Shown piece after piece: positions 33,337 through 44,137 of a stretch of DNA of 64,000 nucleotides. The stretch is from assembly GCA_016714005.1 (NCBI GenBank), contig JADJOA010000014.1:959862-1023861 (forward strand), in the 5' to 3' direction. The position numbers and the translations under genes were made by a program. Source of the DNA: Bacteroidota bacterium. GTDB lineage: Bacteria; Bacteroidota; Bacteroidia; AKYH767-A; OLB10. Position 1 is the stretch's first letter, and every line of letters begins with the position of its first letter. A model generated the notes under the pieces. The model worked only from the letters and a program-made list of their open reading frames with translations, had not been told where the DNA came from and did no database searches.

Positions 33337-33861
33337 ATGTATCAAACACAAAAAATTTTATTGCGCGCTTGCGAGCCATCTGACCTTGTATCCATGTATG
33401 AGTGGGAGAATGAGCAAACCTGGTGGTTATTGAGTGATACCACTAAGCCTTTTAGTAAATACACTATCGAAGAGTTTATCAAGCAAGATCAGAATGATAT
33501 TTTTAATACTAAACAACAGAGGTTTGTTGTTGAATTGAAATCTAACCTAAAGGTTATCGGCTTAATAGATTTATACAGCTTTGATCCATTGCACAGGCGT
33601 GCCGGTGTAGGTATTTTAATTGGGGATTTGCAACAAAGACGTAAGCACCATGCTTTAGAGGCGTTGCAACTATTGCATGATTATGCTTTTGGAATTTTGA
33701 ATGTGCATCAATTGTATTGTTATATCCAAAACTCTAATACAGCAAGCCTTAGTCTTTTTGAAAAAGCCGGTTACGAGAGATGCGGTTGTCTTAAAGAGTG
33801 GATGTTTAACAATGGTGAAGCAGAGGATGTGTGGATGATGCAATGCTTTAATGTAAAGTAA
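33337..33861 (+). CDS. GNAT-family N-acetyltransferase
   Basis: An intact 174-residue acetyltransferase of the RimJ/RimL/SpeG type. The acetyl-CoA region is seen in RRAGVGILIGDLQQRRKHHA, and the end of the fold in NTASLSLFEKAGYERCG. It lies 15 bp after the GH3-like gene. The substrate, a protein N-terminus or a polyamine, is not evident. Confidence 0.8.
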   Translation: MYQTQKILLRACEPSDLVSMYEWENEQTWWLLSDTTKPFSKYTIEEFIKQDQNDIFNTKQQRFVVELKSNLKVIGLIDLYSFDPLHRRAGVGILIGDLQQRRKHHALEALQLLHDYAFGILNVHQLYCYIQNSNTASLSLFEKAGYERCGCLKEWMFNNGEAEDVWMMQCFNVK

Positions 33862-33917
33862 TTTGTTTTAAAATGTGGTGAAAGAAATTGCAACTACATT
33901 TTTCTTTTATGCAGAAA

Positions 33918-34841
33918 TTAAAAATAAATCCCATGCAACACCCACTTTTTATTACTGTTGTATTCTAAAGCAGGCAGCGGAAACTTTATAAAACGCGTAG
34001 CCTCGAAAACAAATTTTAAAAATTTAGAGCGTGTTTTTATTTTAGTAAGGTTAATATCAGGAGCGAAATAAAATTGACGCGTTCTTTTAAAATAGGGGAT
34101 AGTTTTACCATCATACTCTGTCAGGTTTTCTGTTCCACCTGTCATACCATCGGCACCATAGCCAACAGCAATATTCAACCACTTTGGAAATGTTGAATTG
34201 CTGCCAAGAAAAGTGGATATGTTTCCGCTTAACCAGTATGTGTGCCCGTTGTAATCTTTAAATATTTTTTCTGTTAATGATGTTCCGAAAACATCGGGGC
34301 GATATTCTGCAAAGTTAGTGGGATGAAATGAAAGCTTCCATTCTACACGTTGTTCATTCCACAATAACTCCTGACCAATGGCTGTAGCAGAGCCAGCTAA
34401 GTTGCATATAACATCTCCGGTGCTAAATCCCCATGCTTCGCTAAAGCCATCAAAAATTTCTATTGAAGTCATAAACGCCAAACCTGCACTGCCGCCATAC
34501 CATATTGCTTTTTTACGCTCCATGCCTGTCCAGCGCATAACATCAATTCCCATTTTACCCGACCAATAAGCGTTAATTAAATGCCCGCCTTTGTCTATCT
34601 GCAACCATTCGTTGTTGTCATTAAACGTGTGAAACTTTGAGAGTGGATAATCGGCATACCATAAAAAATACAATCCCGTCATGCCACCAACATAAGCTCC
34701 TGCAGCAGAATAGGCAACAGCATTAACTCTTTTTTTGTTGTATGCGGTATCCGTTTCCCAAAAAGAAAGCTTTTGTGAAAAGGATTGAGTGGTAAAAAAG
34801 AAAACGCAGAGAGCGAAAAGGATAAGTTTTTTTTTGGACAC
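33918..34841 (-). CDS. DUF2279 (YfiM-like) membrane or outer-membrane protein
   Basis: A 307-residue protein with a signal peptide ending QSFSQ. DUF2279 is recognised by WLQIDKGGHLINAYWSG and by helical GGSAGLAFMTSIEIFDGFSE. The C-terminal half is beta-rich. Role unknown, probably envelope. The frame is intact. Confidence 0.75.
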   Translation of the reverse strand: MSKKKLILFALCVFFFTTQSFSQKLSFWETDTAYNKKRVNAVAYSAAGAYVGGMTGLYFLWYADYPLSKFHTFNDNNEWLQIDKGGHLINAYWSGKMGIDVMRWTGMERKKAIWYGGSAGLAFMTSIEIFDGFSEAWGFSTGDVICNLAGSATAIGQELLWNEQRVEWKLSFHPTNFAEYRPDVFGTSLTEKIFKDYNGHTYWLSGNISTFLGSNSTFPKWLNIAVGYGADGMTGGTENLTEYDGKTIPYFKRTRQFYFAPDINLTKIKTRSKFLKFVFEATRFIKFPLPALEYNSNKKWVLHGIYF

Positions 34842-34982
34842 AGATTAGCAGATTATTTCAGGAGTTAAATGAATTGATTACCTGTGACAGTTTTAGTTTT
34901 CCCAAATCTATTTGAAAATACTATTTTTTATAAATCTGTTAATCTGTACCTGACTTAAATCCGCAATCCAAAATATCAAACC

Positions 34983-36395
34983 TCAATTCAAAAGCGTTTG
35001 TTCCGCAGTTTTTAAAATAGCAAAAGCGCCTTCAGTACTTGATGATTCAGCATAGGTGCGCAATACAGGTTCTGTACCGCTGGCACGTATCATCAGCCAT
35101 TCTTTGTTTTCGTTGTCAAAGAAATATTTAAAACCGTCAAGGTCATCCATTCTTTCTACTTTGTATTTGCCAAAGTTGCTGTATTTATTACCAATACAGT
35201 TGGCAAGTATCTGCTGTTTTACTTCTTCTTTAATGTGTAAATCGCTGCGCTCAAAAGAAAATTTTCCTACAACATTGTAAACTTCTTCTATTAATTCCTC
35301 TAAAGATTTTCCGCTCTTGGCCATAAACTCCCAAATAACCAGCCCCATCCAAATACCATCGCGCTCAGGAATGTGACCTTTAATAGCAATGCCGCCAGAT
35401 TCTTCGCCACCCAACAACACATCTTCTTTAGTCATAATCTCGCAGATGTACTTAAAGCCAATTTTTACTACCTCTACATCTAAGTTGTATTTCTTACACA
35501 TAGTAACAACTTTGGGTGTGGTGCTAAATGCGGTACAAACTTTTCCTGTCATACCCTTTACTTTGTGCAAGTAATGAATCAGCAAAAGGATGATATGATG
35601 TGAGTCCACAAAATTTCCTTTGCTATCGTATAGACCAATTCTGTCGGCATCGCCATCGGTAACCAATCCACAGGCAATGTTTCCTTTTGTTTTTATAAAG
35701 TTACTGAACTCACCTAAGTTTTTGTGAATAGGTTCTGGCGCCTGCCCGTGAAAGCCGGGGTTGTTATCGCAATGCAGCATGTCTATTTCAGGGAACAAGC
35801 GTTTAATTACATTTTGCCCTGCACCAAACATGGCATCGTAAGCCCATTTCTTTCCGCAGTTTTTTATTGCATCTAAATCAAAGTTGGCTTTAACATGATC
35901 GATGTATTCATCCTCTAAATTTACAAAAGTAAGCAAACCCGATTTTTCAAAATCGCTAAGCGAAAGTTTTTCGGTATTGATAGTTGATTTGTCTTTGATA
36001 ATTGATTCAATCTCTGCCACACTAGATGGAAGTAACGGCCCGCCATACGAACCTTTTAATTTAAAGCCATTGTAGGAGGGAGGGTTATGGCTTGCTGTTA
36101 TAATTACACCTAAATCGGCTTTATGTTTTACTGCACCTAAAGAAATCATGGGTGTGCTTACAAACCCTTTTGCAAGTTTTACATTAATGCCAGTGCTGCA
36201 TAAAACTTTGGCAACTGTTTGTGCAAACAACTCGCCTGCAAAGCGGCAATCGTGACCAACCACAACTGAAGGTTTTTTATTTGATTTTAACAACCATGCT
36301 GCCGTTGCTTCGCTAACACGTATAACGTTTTCTACAGTAAAATCCTGTGCAATAATGGCTCTCCAGCCGTCTGTTCCGAATTTAATTTGTGACAT
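34983..36395 (-). CDS. Phosphoglucomutase/phosphomannomutase family protein
   Basis: An alpha-D-phosphohexomutase that moves phosphate between C1 and C6 of hexoses. The phosphoserine loop is TASHNPPSYNGF, the metal loop TDGDADRIGLY, the sugar loop LGGEESGG and the phosphate-binding loop RASGTEPVLR. Its 470 intact residues are normal for the family. Specificity for glucose or mannose cannot be told. Confidence 0.9.
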   Translation of the reverse strand: MSQIKFGTDGWRAIIAQDFTVENVIRVSEATAAWLLKSNKKPSVVVGHDCRFAGELFAQTVAKVLCSTGINVKLAKGFVSTPMISLGAVKHKADLGVIITASHNPPSYNGFKLKGSYGGPLLPSSVAEIESIIKDKSTINTEKLSLSDFEKSGLLTFVNLEDEYIDHVKANFDLDAIKNCGKKWAYDAMFGAGQNVIKRLFPEIDMLHCDNNPGFHGQAPEPIHKNLGEFSNFIKTKGNIACGLVTDGDADRIGLYDSKGNFVDSHHIILLLIHYLHKVKGMTGKVCTAFSTTPKVVTMCKKYNLDVEVVKIGFKYICEIMTKEDVLLGGEESGGIAIKGHIPERDGIWMGLVIWEFMAKSGKSLEELIEEVYNVVGKFSFERSDLHIKEEVKQQILANCIGNKYSNFGKYKVERMDDLDGFKYFFDNENKEWLMIRASGTEPVLRTYAESSSTEGAFAILKTAEQTLLN

Positions 36396-36519
36396 TTTAA
36401 GAAATTATGAATTAAGAATTATTAATCAATGTGAAAATGTGAATGAACAATTAATGTGAAGATGCTAATAAATTACTAAGTAGATTTTGTATTTGTACTT
36501 AATACTTGGTACTCCAAAA

Positions 36520-37625
36520 TTAGTAATACTTCACATAATCTATCAACTGATTCCATTTATAAGTGCCAAGTGCTTTGTTGTATAAATAAGCTTCTTTGTG
36601 TGCAATTTTTGTGAGTTTATTTGAGTGATAACATAGTTATATTGTTTTTCAAGAAGTACAAGAATAAATTTCTTTTCGTTAACTACAATATCCATGTTAA
36701 TTAATTCGCTTTTGCGGATTGGCGCTAAAGCCGTATCGTTTACCGAAATATTTACTGTAACCGGTTCGTAGATAGTTTGCTCCCCCATTTGCTTCCACGA
36801 TTCGGTAATTTCTATTCCCGTTACTTTTACTTTAAAATTAGGCTTGGTAACATTAGGAATTCTATCACCACCTAAATTGTAAAACTCTTCGGTATTCTCT
36901 TCTAAATAGTTTTCAAATGCTTTAATAATAGATATTGAATTCGCTTGTTTTAAACTATCCATTGCGCTTTTTACATCAATAATGTAGGTTATCATTTTTA
37001 CGCCATCATCATCATTAATAAAGGCATCACCAAATTGAAGATTGCCTTTAAAAGCCGTAAGGGTTTCATTCATTTCCTGTTTTGATTCAATGAGTTTACC
37101 GGCAAACTGGATAACAGTGTAATTAAAATTTTTACGTGTAAGGTACCTCAGCATAGAGCGTCCGTAAGTTCCATTGGCATTCGCCTCAACACGTGCATTT
37201 GCAAAATAATCACGCATGTCCGTATAATCTACATATCCGTAGGACACATCAGCATTTCTGTTATCCTTATTTAAAAACATAAAGCCAAGTGTGCGTGAGT
37301 TAAGTGCGCGTTTGTTTACTTCCCACATTTCATAAATTACAATAATATCTTGTGTAATAAATTCTGTTGCTGTGGTTCTTTCAATTTCTTTAAGAGATGT
37401 TCCGGTAATTTGAATTTCTTTTTGCGGGGAGTCCCAAAGTTTTACTTTGCCGCTTATAATTAAATCGTAAACGAGTTTGGTAGTTTGCTCTACAAAATTG
37501 CAGCCCATACTATCTGCTTGTTCTGATTTTTTGGCGCGCAGCAAAACAGGCACCTCATCGGCAAAAACCCCAGTAGGAATTAAAGTGCTAAAAAATAATA
37601 TGATAGATAGAAACTGCCTCATCAA
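36520..37625 (-). CDS. Secreted protein of unknown function
   Basis: Not recognised. The signal peptide ends VFADE. The body (about 340 residues) has LVYDLIISGKVKLWDSPQKE near its start, which faintly recalls GldN/PorN, but the family match is not secure. The frame breaks near 36605, 20-30 codons before the end; the better tail reads EAYLYNKALGTYKWNQLIDY and stops at 36520. It lies between the phosphohexomutase and mltG on the same strand. Confidence 0.55.
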
Positions 37626-37823
37626 AATATTGGGATGAAATTAGTGGTTTTTACACTAAATAGACTGTGAATGTTTCATGTAAGCTCAAGTTACTAATGT
37701 AATTGCAAATTTCAAGAAGTGGTGCTGTTGTCATGAATACGCGAATGGTTGCACCGCAAGCATCAAATGCAGCATTTAAATTTAAGGCATTATGGCGCAC
37801 CTGTGACAACTCAAACAGAGTGC

Positions 37824-38847
37824 TTATTTAATGTTTAGCCTGTTTAACTCAGCGTGGTATTTTTTTGCGTTAACCAAGTGTTGTTCATAGGTAACTGCAA
37901 AAGCATGATAGCCCGATAAATCTTCACGTGCACAAAAGAACAGATAATCGTGAGAGGTATAATTGAGAACAGCATCAATTGAAGAAATTTCGGGTATAGA
38001 AATGGGACCTGGTGGTAAACCCGCGTACATATAGGTGTTGTATTTTGAATTAATCTCTTTATGTATATTAAGCACACGCTTAAGCGAAAAGTCCCCTGTA
38101 GCAAAAATTAAGGTGGGGTCAGCTTCCAACTTCATGCCCTTGTTTAAACGATTTAAATAAACACCCGCAACAACAGGTTTTTCGTCATTCTTTTTGGTTT
38201 CCTGTTCCACTATGCTTGCCAGTGTAGAAATCTCGTAAGTTGACAATCCTAATTTGCGTGCTTTAGATAAACGCGATTCATTCCAGAATTTTTTATACTC
38301 TTTATACATGCGTTGGACAAAACGCGAAGCTGATGTGTTCCAGTAAAACTCATAAGTGTTTGGAATAAAAACTGCCGGTAAATTTTCTGGTGAAATATTT
38401 TTTCGGTATGCCATGCTGAATCCTGTATAAAGTTTAACAACGTTGCCGAATCGGTTTCTAACTGCTGGGCAATACGACCAGCCAATAACTGTATGGTTCG
38501 CATGTTGTTAAAAGTAACTTTTACAGGTGTTTGTTTGCCTGAACGTAACAGGCTTATCAACTCCTTGTTACTCATTCCATCCCTTAAAGCATATTTACCT
38601 GGCAAAACTTTAGCACCATAATTCATTTTAGCGGCAACCCATTCAAAAGATGTAACATCTTTTAAGGTATTGCTGCGTGTGAGTTTATTTTTAACATCAT
38701 TAAAGGAACTACCGGTGTTGATGAATAAAACTCATTGCCAGAAGTAACTTTAATGTTAGGTGCGTAAATTTTTTGGTAGTATATGTAAGCAATAAATGAG
38801 ACTCCAATTAATACAGCAACTGTAACAACTAATATTATTCTTTTCAT
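37824..38847 (-). CDS. mltG: Endolytic transglycosylase MltG (YceG-like)
   Basis: An inner-membrane lytic transglycosylase that cuts nascent peptidoglycan strands. One N-terminal membrane helix (IILVVTVAVLIGVSFIAYIY), then a LysM-like region (KVLPGKYALRDGMSNKELI) and the catalytic domain with the Glu in ASIVEQETKK, plus RLNKGMKLEADPTLIFA and YAGLPPGPISIP. Frame breaks near 38690 and 38405 split it in three; rejoined it is about 340 residues, the usual size. Confidence 0.88.
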
Positions 38848-38902
38848 ATTAAGTGCGCAAAGGAACTGAAAGCAAATTAATTTAATGATGATTTGAGCAT
38901 TA

Positions 38903-40900
38903 CTAACTCAGTCGTTTCAAAATCTCCATTGCCTGTTTATTTTCTTTATTGATTTTTAAAATTTGCATCAGCAGCTTTTTAGCTTCAGATGTGTTGTTTA
39001 AATATAGCAGCAAACCTGCCTTATTAAGCAATGCCTGCTCATAATCGGGGTTAAGCGCAAGAGCTTTATTGTAAAGTTCCATTGCTTTAGTAGTATTATT
39101 CTCCACCGATAAATAAAGAAACCCAAGATTGCACAAGGCAGTGTGGTTTTTTGGATTTTCGGATATAATACGCTCATAAACCAATTTTGCATCTTTATTG
39201 TTTCCTGTTATAGAAAGTGCAGTGGCATACTTATTTAAAAAATCTAACTGGAAAGGAGCAAGCATGGTAGCTTTCCTGTAAAATATAATCGCTTTAATCA
39301 TGTTACCCATTTTTTCATAAGCTTCAGCAATACGGTAACACGCCCAGGCATCGGTATTCGAATATGACTTTGTATTTAATACATCTTCAATATTTTTTAT
39401 TTGTTCTGCAGTACCAATTACTGCCGCATAATCTTTTCTTAAGAAATAAAGCTGAATAAGCGATTTAAAATTCTTGTTTAGCTCCCCTTCATTGGTTTGC
39501 GGCAAATATTTTAAGGCAGAATCAAGTAACGTATAATCAAAACCAAATTTTTCTACATAAGCAATATATGCATCGCCAATAGATTTTGATGTGGGGTTGG
39601 GGTTGTTGATGGCTGAAATAGTCACTAATTTTTTAATGCCGGCAATTTTATTTTCGTCAATGGGTTTACGAATGTAATGATCATGCACTTTAACGTGTGG
39701 TATGTCAATGGTGCTTGAAAAGTTCATGTGGCACTTTATACAATTAAAATTATTGGCTTTTAAAACACTTTCTTTTTGAGTGCACAAATTATCTTTTTGT
39801 GTTGTATGGCAATTGTTACATGATTTATTAAAATGGCTATTACCGGTTTGTTTAACGCTTACATGTGGGTTGTGGCAGGTAATACAGGTAAGTGCATTTT
39901 TATAAGGCTTTAAATCTGTTGATGATTTGTTTTTTTCAACGTCATCCATAGTTACCGTATAACATTTACTCATCTTTAAGCGCTCGGCATGAGATGCCAT
40001 AATATGTTCATTATCTCTTCCTTTGTAAACAGGCATAAACACGTTCATTACCTCGCTCAAGTGCATACCCGGTTTGAAATCAAAAAAAGATTTTCCATCA
40101 TTAAGAACTGCATTGCCTTGTATGTGGCAGCGCTGGCATACATCAAATTGTTTGTCAATAGGAAGTTTAGATGGATTCACAATTGTGTAATCAATTTCCT
40201 TAGCTGTGTCAACCAACATACCTAACATTTTTTGTTGTACATGCACGGATCCTGGTCCGTGACAGCGTTCACAGTCAATACCGCGCTGTACGGTGTTGTA
40301 TTTGTTTTCACTTCCCAAAACAAAATCAGGATAGGCATTATGGCAACTCATACACTCTAAACCAATAATGCGGTTAAAGCGTGAGTTATTTCCATCTTCA
40401 AATCCCGGTGGTAAATCCCAAATTCCTTTTTGGGTGTAAAAAGTGGCGGGTACCTGGGTAAGATAGCCATTACTGTTTGTGATGTGGCTATTGGTATGCT
40501 GCCCTGAGCCTACAATAAAGTTGATGGTTTCCTTTCTTTTATAAATGGTGTCTTTGCCATCAAGCCTGAATTCCAAAATGCGTAATGAATCATTTTCAAA
40601 ATAAGGTTGATAGAAAAAATTTCCTTCTTTATCGTGCACCAATGCATGTTCAAATTTAGCGGAAGTCTTTTTTGTTGAAGCCACATCAAAAGAAGAACCC
40701 ATACCTGTGTGCATATACGAATCATAAATATCGGTATGGCAACTGCGACAGGTTTCTTTGCCAACATACTTAGTTGTATCCAGAAGGCTTGCGTAATTGG
40801 TTAGTTTAACGGGTGCAGTTGTTTTATTACTGTTGCAGTAAAAATTTAAAAAGGCAATGCCTAAAACGAAACCACAAAAAAGAATTTTACTGAGCCTCAT
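38903..40900 (-). CDS. Multihaem cytochrome c with TPR repeats
   Basis: A 665-residue exported lipoprotein (lipobox near FLNFYC). Seven CxxCH haem sites are visible: CRSCH, CMSCH, CERCH, CQRCH, CITCH, CNNCH and CIKCH (residues about 50-395). The C-terminal third holds TPR units (WACYRIAEAYEKMGNMIKAI, ALCNLGFLYLSVENNTTKAM, ALNPDYEQALLNKAG). This architecture resembles cytochrome c-554/NrfA-type scaffolds joined to TPRs; redox partner unknown. The frame is intact. Confidence 0.85.
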   Translation of the reverse strand: MRLSKILFCGFVLGIAFLNFYCNSNKTTAPVKLTNYASLLDTTKYVGKETCRSCHTDIYDSYMHTGMGSSFDVASTKKTSAKFEHALVHDKEGNFFYQPYFENDSLRILEFRLDGKDTIYKRKETINFIVGSGQHTNSHITNSNGYLTQVPATFYTQKGIWDLPPGFEDGNNSRFNRIIGLECMSCHNAYPDFVLGSENKYNTVQRGIDCERCHGPGSVHVQQKMLGMLVDTAKEIDYTIVNPSKLPIDKQFDVCQRCHIQGNAVLNDGKSFFDFKPGMHLSEVMNVFMPVYKGRDNEHIMASHAERLKMSKCYTVTMDDVEKNKSSTDLKPYKNALTCITCHNPHVSVKQTGNSHFNKSCNNCHTTQKDNLCTQKESVLKANNFNCIKCHMNFSSTIDIPHVKVHDHYIRKPIDENKIAGIKKLVTISAINNPNPTSKSIGDAYIAYVEKFGFDYTLLDSALKYLPQTNEGELNKNFKSLIQLYFLRKDYAAVIGTAEQIKNIEDVLNTKSYSNTDAWACYRIAEAYEKMGNMIKAIIFYRKATMLAPFQLDFLNKYATALSITGNNKDAKLVYERIISENPKNHTALCNLGFLYLSVENNTTKAMELYNKALALNPDYEQALLNKAGLLLYLNNTSEAKKLLMQILKINKENKQAMEILKRLS

Positions 40901-40956
40901 ATCCGTTTCAAAGGTAATGAATGAAGAAATGATTTTGTAGAAGCAATGTGAGGTTA

Positions 40957-42059
40957 TTAATTCTCAAGCAAGAATCTACCAATGCATTTTTCCTGCCCGT
41001 TTAGTATTACAGAAACCTTGTGTTCACCCGCGTAGTATTTGCGTGTGGTAATAATTTTAAAGCTTTGTTTTTTGGTGATGGCAGATTTTTCTTTTGGCTT
41101 AAAACTGCGTTCACTTATTTTAAATACTTTTTTTGAATGGGTTCCATTCGCCCTCAGAAAATAAATGCCATACTCAAGCCTTAGTGTTTGTGTGTTGCCG
41201 CGGCTGTTTTCAACTGCAAAAGCAAATTCAAGGTAATTGCCAATTTTAACCTTGCCTGTATTTACTCTAAAGCCTGACACAGCAAGCCTGGTGTTATTTG
41301 AAAGACCAAAATGTTTTAATACATCAATGTTGCCTTGTTTTAAAAGTGTGCGGCAACCATGTTTAATTATTGCATCGGTTTCTTTGCTTATTCCTTTCCA
41401 GTTTTTTGCAATGGCAATAACCAAATTGGGATTGTCTTTTGCAATATCATTTAAATTGTTTGCCACACTGCGCCTTACATATTCCAAGTATCATTTTTTA
41501 AATTTTCGAGAATAGGAAACAAAGGCTGCGGGTTTTTAAGTGCCGGTAATGCCATTGCCCAGGGTAAGCGAGGGCGTATGCCTTCGCTGGCAAGCCTGCG
41601 TACATGATGGTTTGGATGATTACTCCATTCAATCATTTGATTAACCATTTTATCGCCATACTTAATAATGAATGGACGGACAGCATACTCACAACTGATG
41701 AGTTGCGTAACACGCTCCATTGTTTTAACGGATTCATTAAAGTGATTGATGCCATAGGTTTCAATATAATCGGGCAGGAACATAAACCCAAATGTGTTGA
41801 CACTTGCTTTCTTGTGCAGAAGTATGTCAGTTATTTTTTTTATTGCTGAAGCAGATTCTGCAAAATCAGAAGGCATAAACGGATGAAGCATTTTTGTGGT
41901 ATGCCTCATCCTGTCTTTCAGTTCTTTGCTTTTCCAGCCAGTACAAAAAATCTCTTTGATAAACTTTTTACGGTTGAAGTTTACTATTACCTCTTCGGCA
42001 ACATCAGCAAATACATTATAAAATGCCGGAGAATAAATGTCTTTGAGTAGCGTGCTCAT
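40957..42059 (-). CDS. AlkC-like DNA alkylation repair protein with Ig-like tail
   Basis: HEAT-repeat DNA glycosylase of the AlkC/AlkD group, which removes alkylated purines. HEAT helices run through the first 270 residues, with HVRRLASEGIRPRLPWA and YVRRSVANNLNDIAKDNP typical of AlkC. The last 100 residues form a beta-rich Ig-like domain (LEFAFAVENSRGNTQTLRLE), seen in some AlkC-type proteins. The frame breaks near 41480, where both sides continue the same motif (NDTWNMEYVRRSV). About 365 residues. Confidence 0.8.
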
Positions 42060-42097
42060 GAATTTATTGGTAACATTGTTTTAAGTGGTTTGTATTT

Positions 42098-42774
42098 TCA
42101 GTTTGATTTTGCAAGCCGCTTTATTGCAGCAAGATGTGCAAAAAACACCATAGGAACAATTACTGTTGGCAACAGGTTAAACGGAAAATACAGCACCGCT
42201 ATATTGGGTTGATTAAACGCCAGTTTTTGGATAGGAGAGGGAATGGCAAATGCTGCTGTTACCACTACGTTTAACAAAAGCAAAAGGCAAATAACATTCC
42301 ACCATAACAGTATTTTTTTGTTTGGAGCAGTGGTGCGGAAAGCAAACCATGCAACAAAAGGAGCGGTTAGCCCGGAAACGATATCAAAGTTTGTTCCTTC
42401 AAAAGTCATGTAAACAGATACTACACCGTAATGATAAAGCACCGACAAAAAATTTCTACCGGAAGGCGTATGCTATGAAAGTATGTGAGCGTTTTAAGAT
42501 TGATATTATTGTTAAAAGCCTTTCCGTTTTTTGTAATAAAAACCAGCATGATAAAAAACACTGCCGGAAAAATTCCAAACAGCATAAGGGGAGGAGGCAT
42601 GTGCTGCGTGTGAAGGTACACACCCTTAAGCGCAAGTGTTGTTTGAAGCAGCGTCCATGCAGCAGCAATTATTAAAAATGTTTTAGAGCGTGTTGCAGTA
42701 TAAAACCAAAAAACCGAAACAAGCGTAAGGAGGGCAAAAATAACACTGATAAAAACGGGAAGTTCTTTAACCAT
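42098..42774 (-). CDS. Multi-pass membrane protein of unknown function
   Basis: Not assigned. About seven membrane helices: VFISVIFALLTLVSVFWFY, FLIIAAAWTLLQTTLA, a third at FGIFPAVFFIMLVFI, and after a frame break near 42450 (SIRLPVEIF to VLYHYGVVS) helices around FDIVSGLTAPFVAWFAF and ILLWWNVICLLLLLNVVV. About 225 residues. It ends 3 bp after the start region of the next upstream gene. Confidence 0.6.
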
Positions 42775-42777
42775 ATT

Positions 42778-44043
42778 TTATTTAATAAAACCAAGCATCC
42801 ATCTGATGCAATCATGCGGTTCAACAATACTCCAGGAATGTGGATGGCGATTTCCCTCAAGCCTTACCCCTTTTTGATATGCATTAATAAACTCAGCACG
42901 TGAGTTTCCCATATCCTTTAGCAGTTGAATCATGGCTGTTTGGTCTAATGCATTAAGGTCGTACATATCTACATTTCGGTTTTGCATCCACCACTCGGGG
43001 TCAACATCGGCATAAATTCTAACAGGAACAGTAATTAAATATTGAGCATTGCCTCCTTTTTCTTCAGAATGAGAGTAAGGGGAGTAGTAACTGTATTTGC
43101 CGGTAGCTGTTGCAGGTGTTCCTCCACAGTGTTTTTCTAATTCGTATATGCCATAAGCCGGTTCGTTCTGACCCGGGTTCTTATTCAGTTTTCGTTTAAA
43201 ATTATGATAAACGTTTTTTAAATCGCATGGACCATCACAGTTAAAAACAGCTACCGGATTAACAACTGTTTTTAATGAATCCTGCTTTGCCATTTGTGTA
43301 TATCGCATACTAAAAATGCCACCCATTGACCATCCACCCATTACAAACTTATGTTTTGGCAAATGGTATGTTTTTATTGCATGTGTAAATATGGTGTTAA
43401 GCAGTTCAACTATTTCGTTGGTAAGAGTAATGCGCTGGTTAATGGATGGAACAATCACTGCCAGGTTATTTTGGTAAGCCAATTCGCAAAGCGCTTGCGT
43501 ACTGCTCAAGAGATGTTCCGTTGTTTGCCATGTGCCGGGCATTAATACCAATACACCTGCTATTTGTCCACCGGGAACCAAAGCATGATAATAAAGTTGC
43601 GTTTTGTTATTGTCTCCATAATAAATTCCTGAACTGTCTGTTTCAGAAACTACATTTTTATGCAAATGCGTCAAGCACACCTCATTTAAAAAAAGAGGCT
43701 CTCCGTTTAAAAAATTACCCTCTAATTTTCTGTTGTTACCAAAAGTAAGTATGCCTTTCCCGTTAGGTTTACCCTGGATTACTTCACCAACGTACTTTAA
43801 AGTTTGGTTGCCTTTTGTAAAACCAACAATGGTTCCATATCCTTCTGCAAAATTATTTTTACAACCACCATTCCATGTAGCGCTGTCTTCGGTAAAGGTA
43901 TGCTTAAGCCACACTGTGCAACCTGTTTTTTTGTCTTTTAAAAAAGTGCCCTCAGGTTCCTGTGCAAAGCCACAAGCGTAGCATGCAATCAGGCATAGTG
44001 TAACCATATTGTTTTTCGTGCATAGCATCATATTCTGAAACAA
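42778..44043 (-). CDS. MORN-repeat and alpha/beta-hydrolase fusion protein
   Basis: An exported 421-residue protein with a signal peptide ending CGFAQ. Residues 25-120 carry two or three degenerate MORN repeats (KYVGEVIQGKPNGKGILTFG, KLEGNFLNGEP). The rest is an alpha/beta hydrolase with the nucleophile elbow GGWSMGG and a likely His in NRHPHSWSI. Substrate unknown. The pairing of MORN repeats with a hydrolase is uncommon. The frame is intact. Confidence 0.75.
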   Translation of the reverse strand: MFQNMMLCTKNNMVTLCLIACYACGFAQEPEGTFLKDKKTGCTVWLKHTFTEDSATWNGGCKNNFAEGYGTIVGFTKGNQTLKYVGEVIQGKPNGKGILTFGNNRKLEGNFLNGEPLFLNEVCLTHLHKNVVSETDSSGIYYGDNNKTQLYYHALVPGGQIAGVLVLMPGTWQTTEHLLSSTQALCELAYQNNLAVIVPSINQRITLTNEIVELLNTIFTHAIKTYHLPKHKFVMGGWSMGGIFSMRYTQMAKQDSLKTVVNPVAVFNCDGPCDLKNVYHNFKRKLNKNPGQNEPAYGIYELEKHCGGTPATATGKYSYYSPYSHSEEKGGNAQYLITVPVRIYADVDPEWWMQNRNVDMYDLNALDQTAMIQLLKDMGNSRAEFINAYQKGVRLEGNRHPHSWSIVEPHDCIRWMLGFIK

Positions 44044-44137
44044 AAGAATAATATTTAAAGTGCGAACAAATAACAGCAGAGCATAAAAATAAATGTACTT
44101 TATATCCGTACTTTCATTTTAAAATTATTTACACCTG

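Noticed and set aside
37650..37800. Short minus-strand open frame (about 50 codons) just after mltG
   Set aside because: Open but without a clear start or recognisable motif; could be chance.
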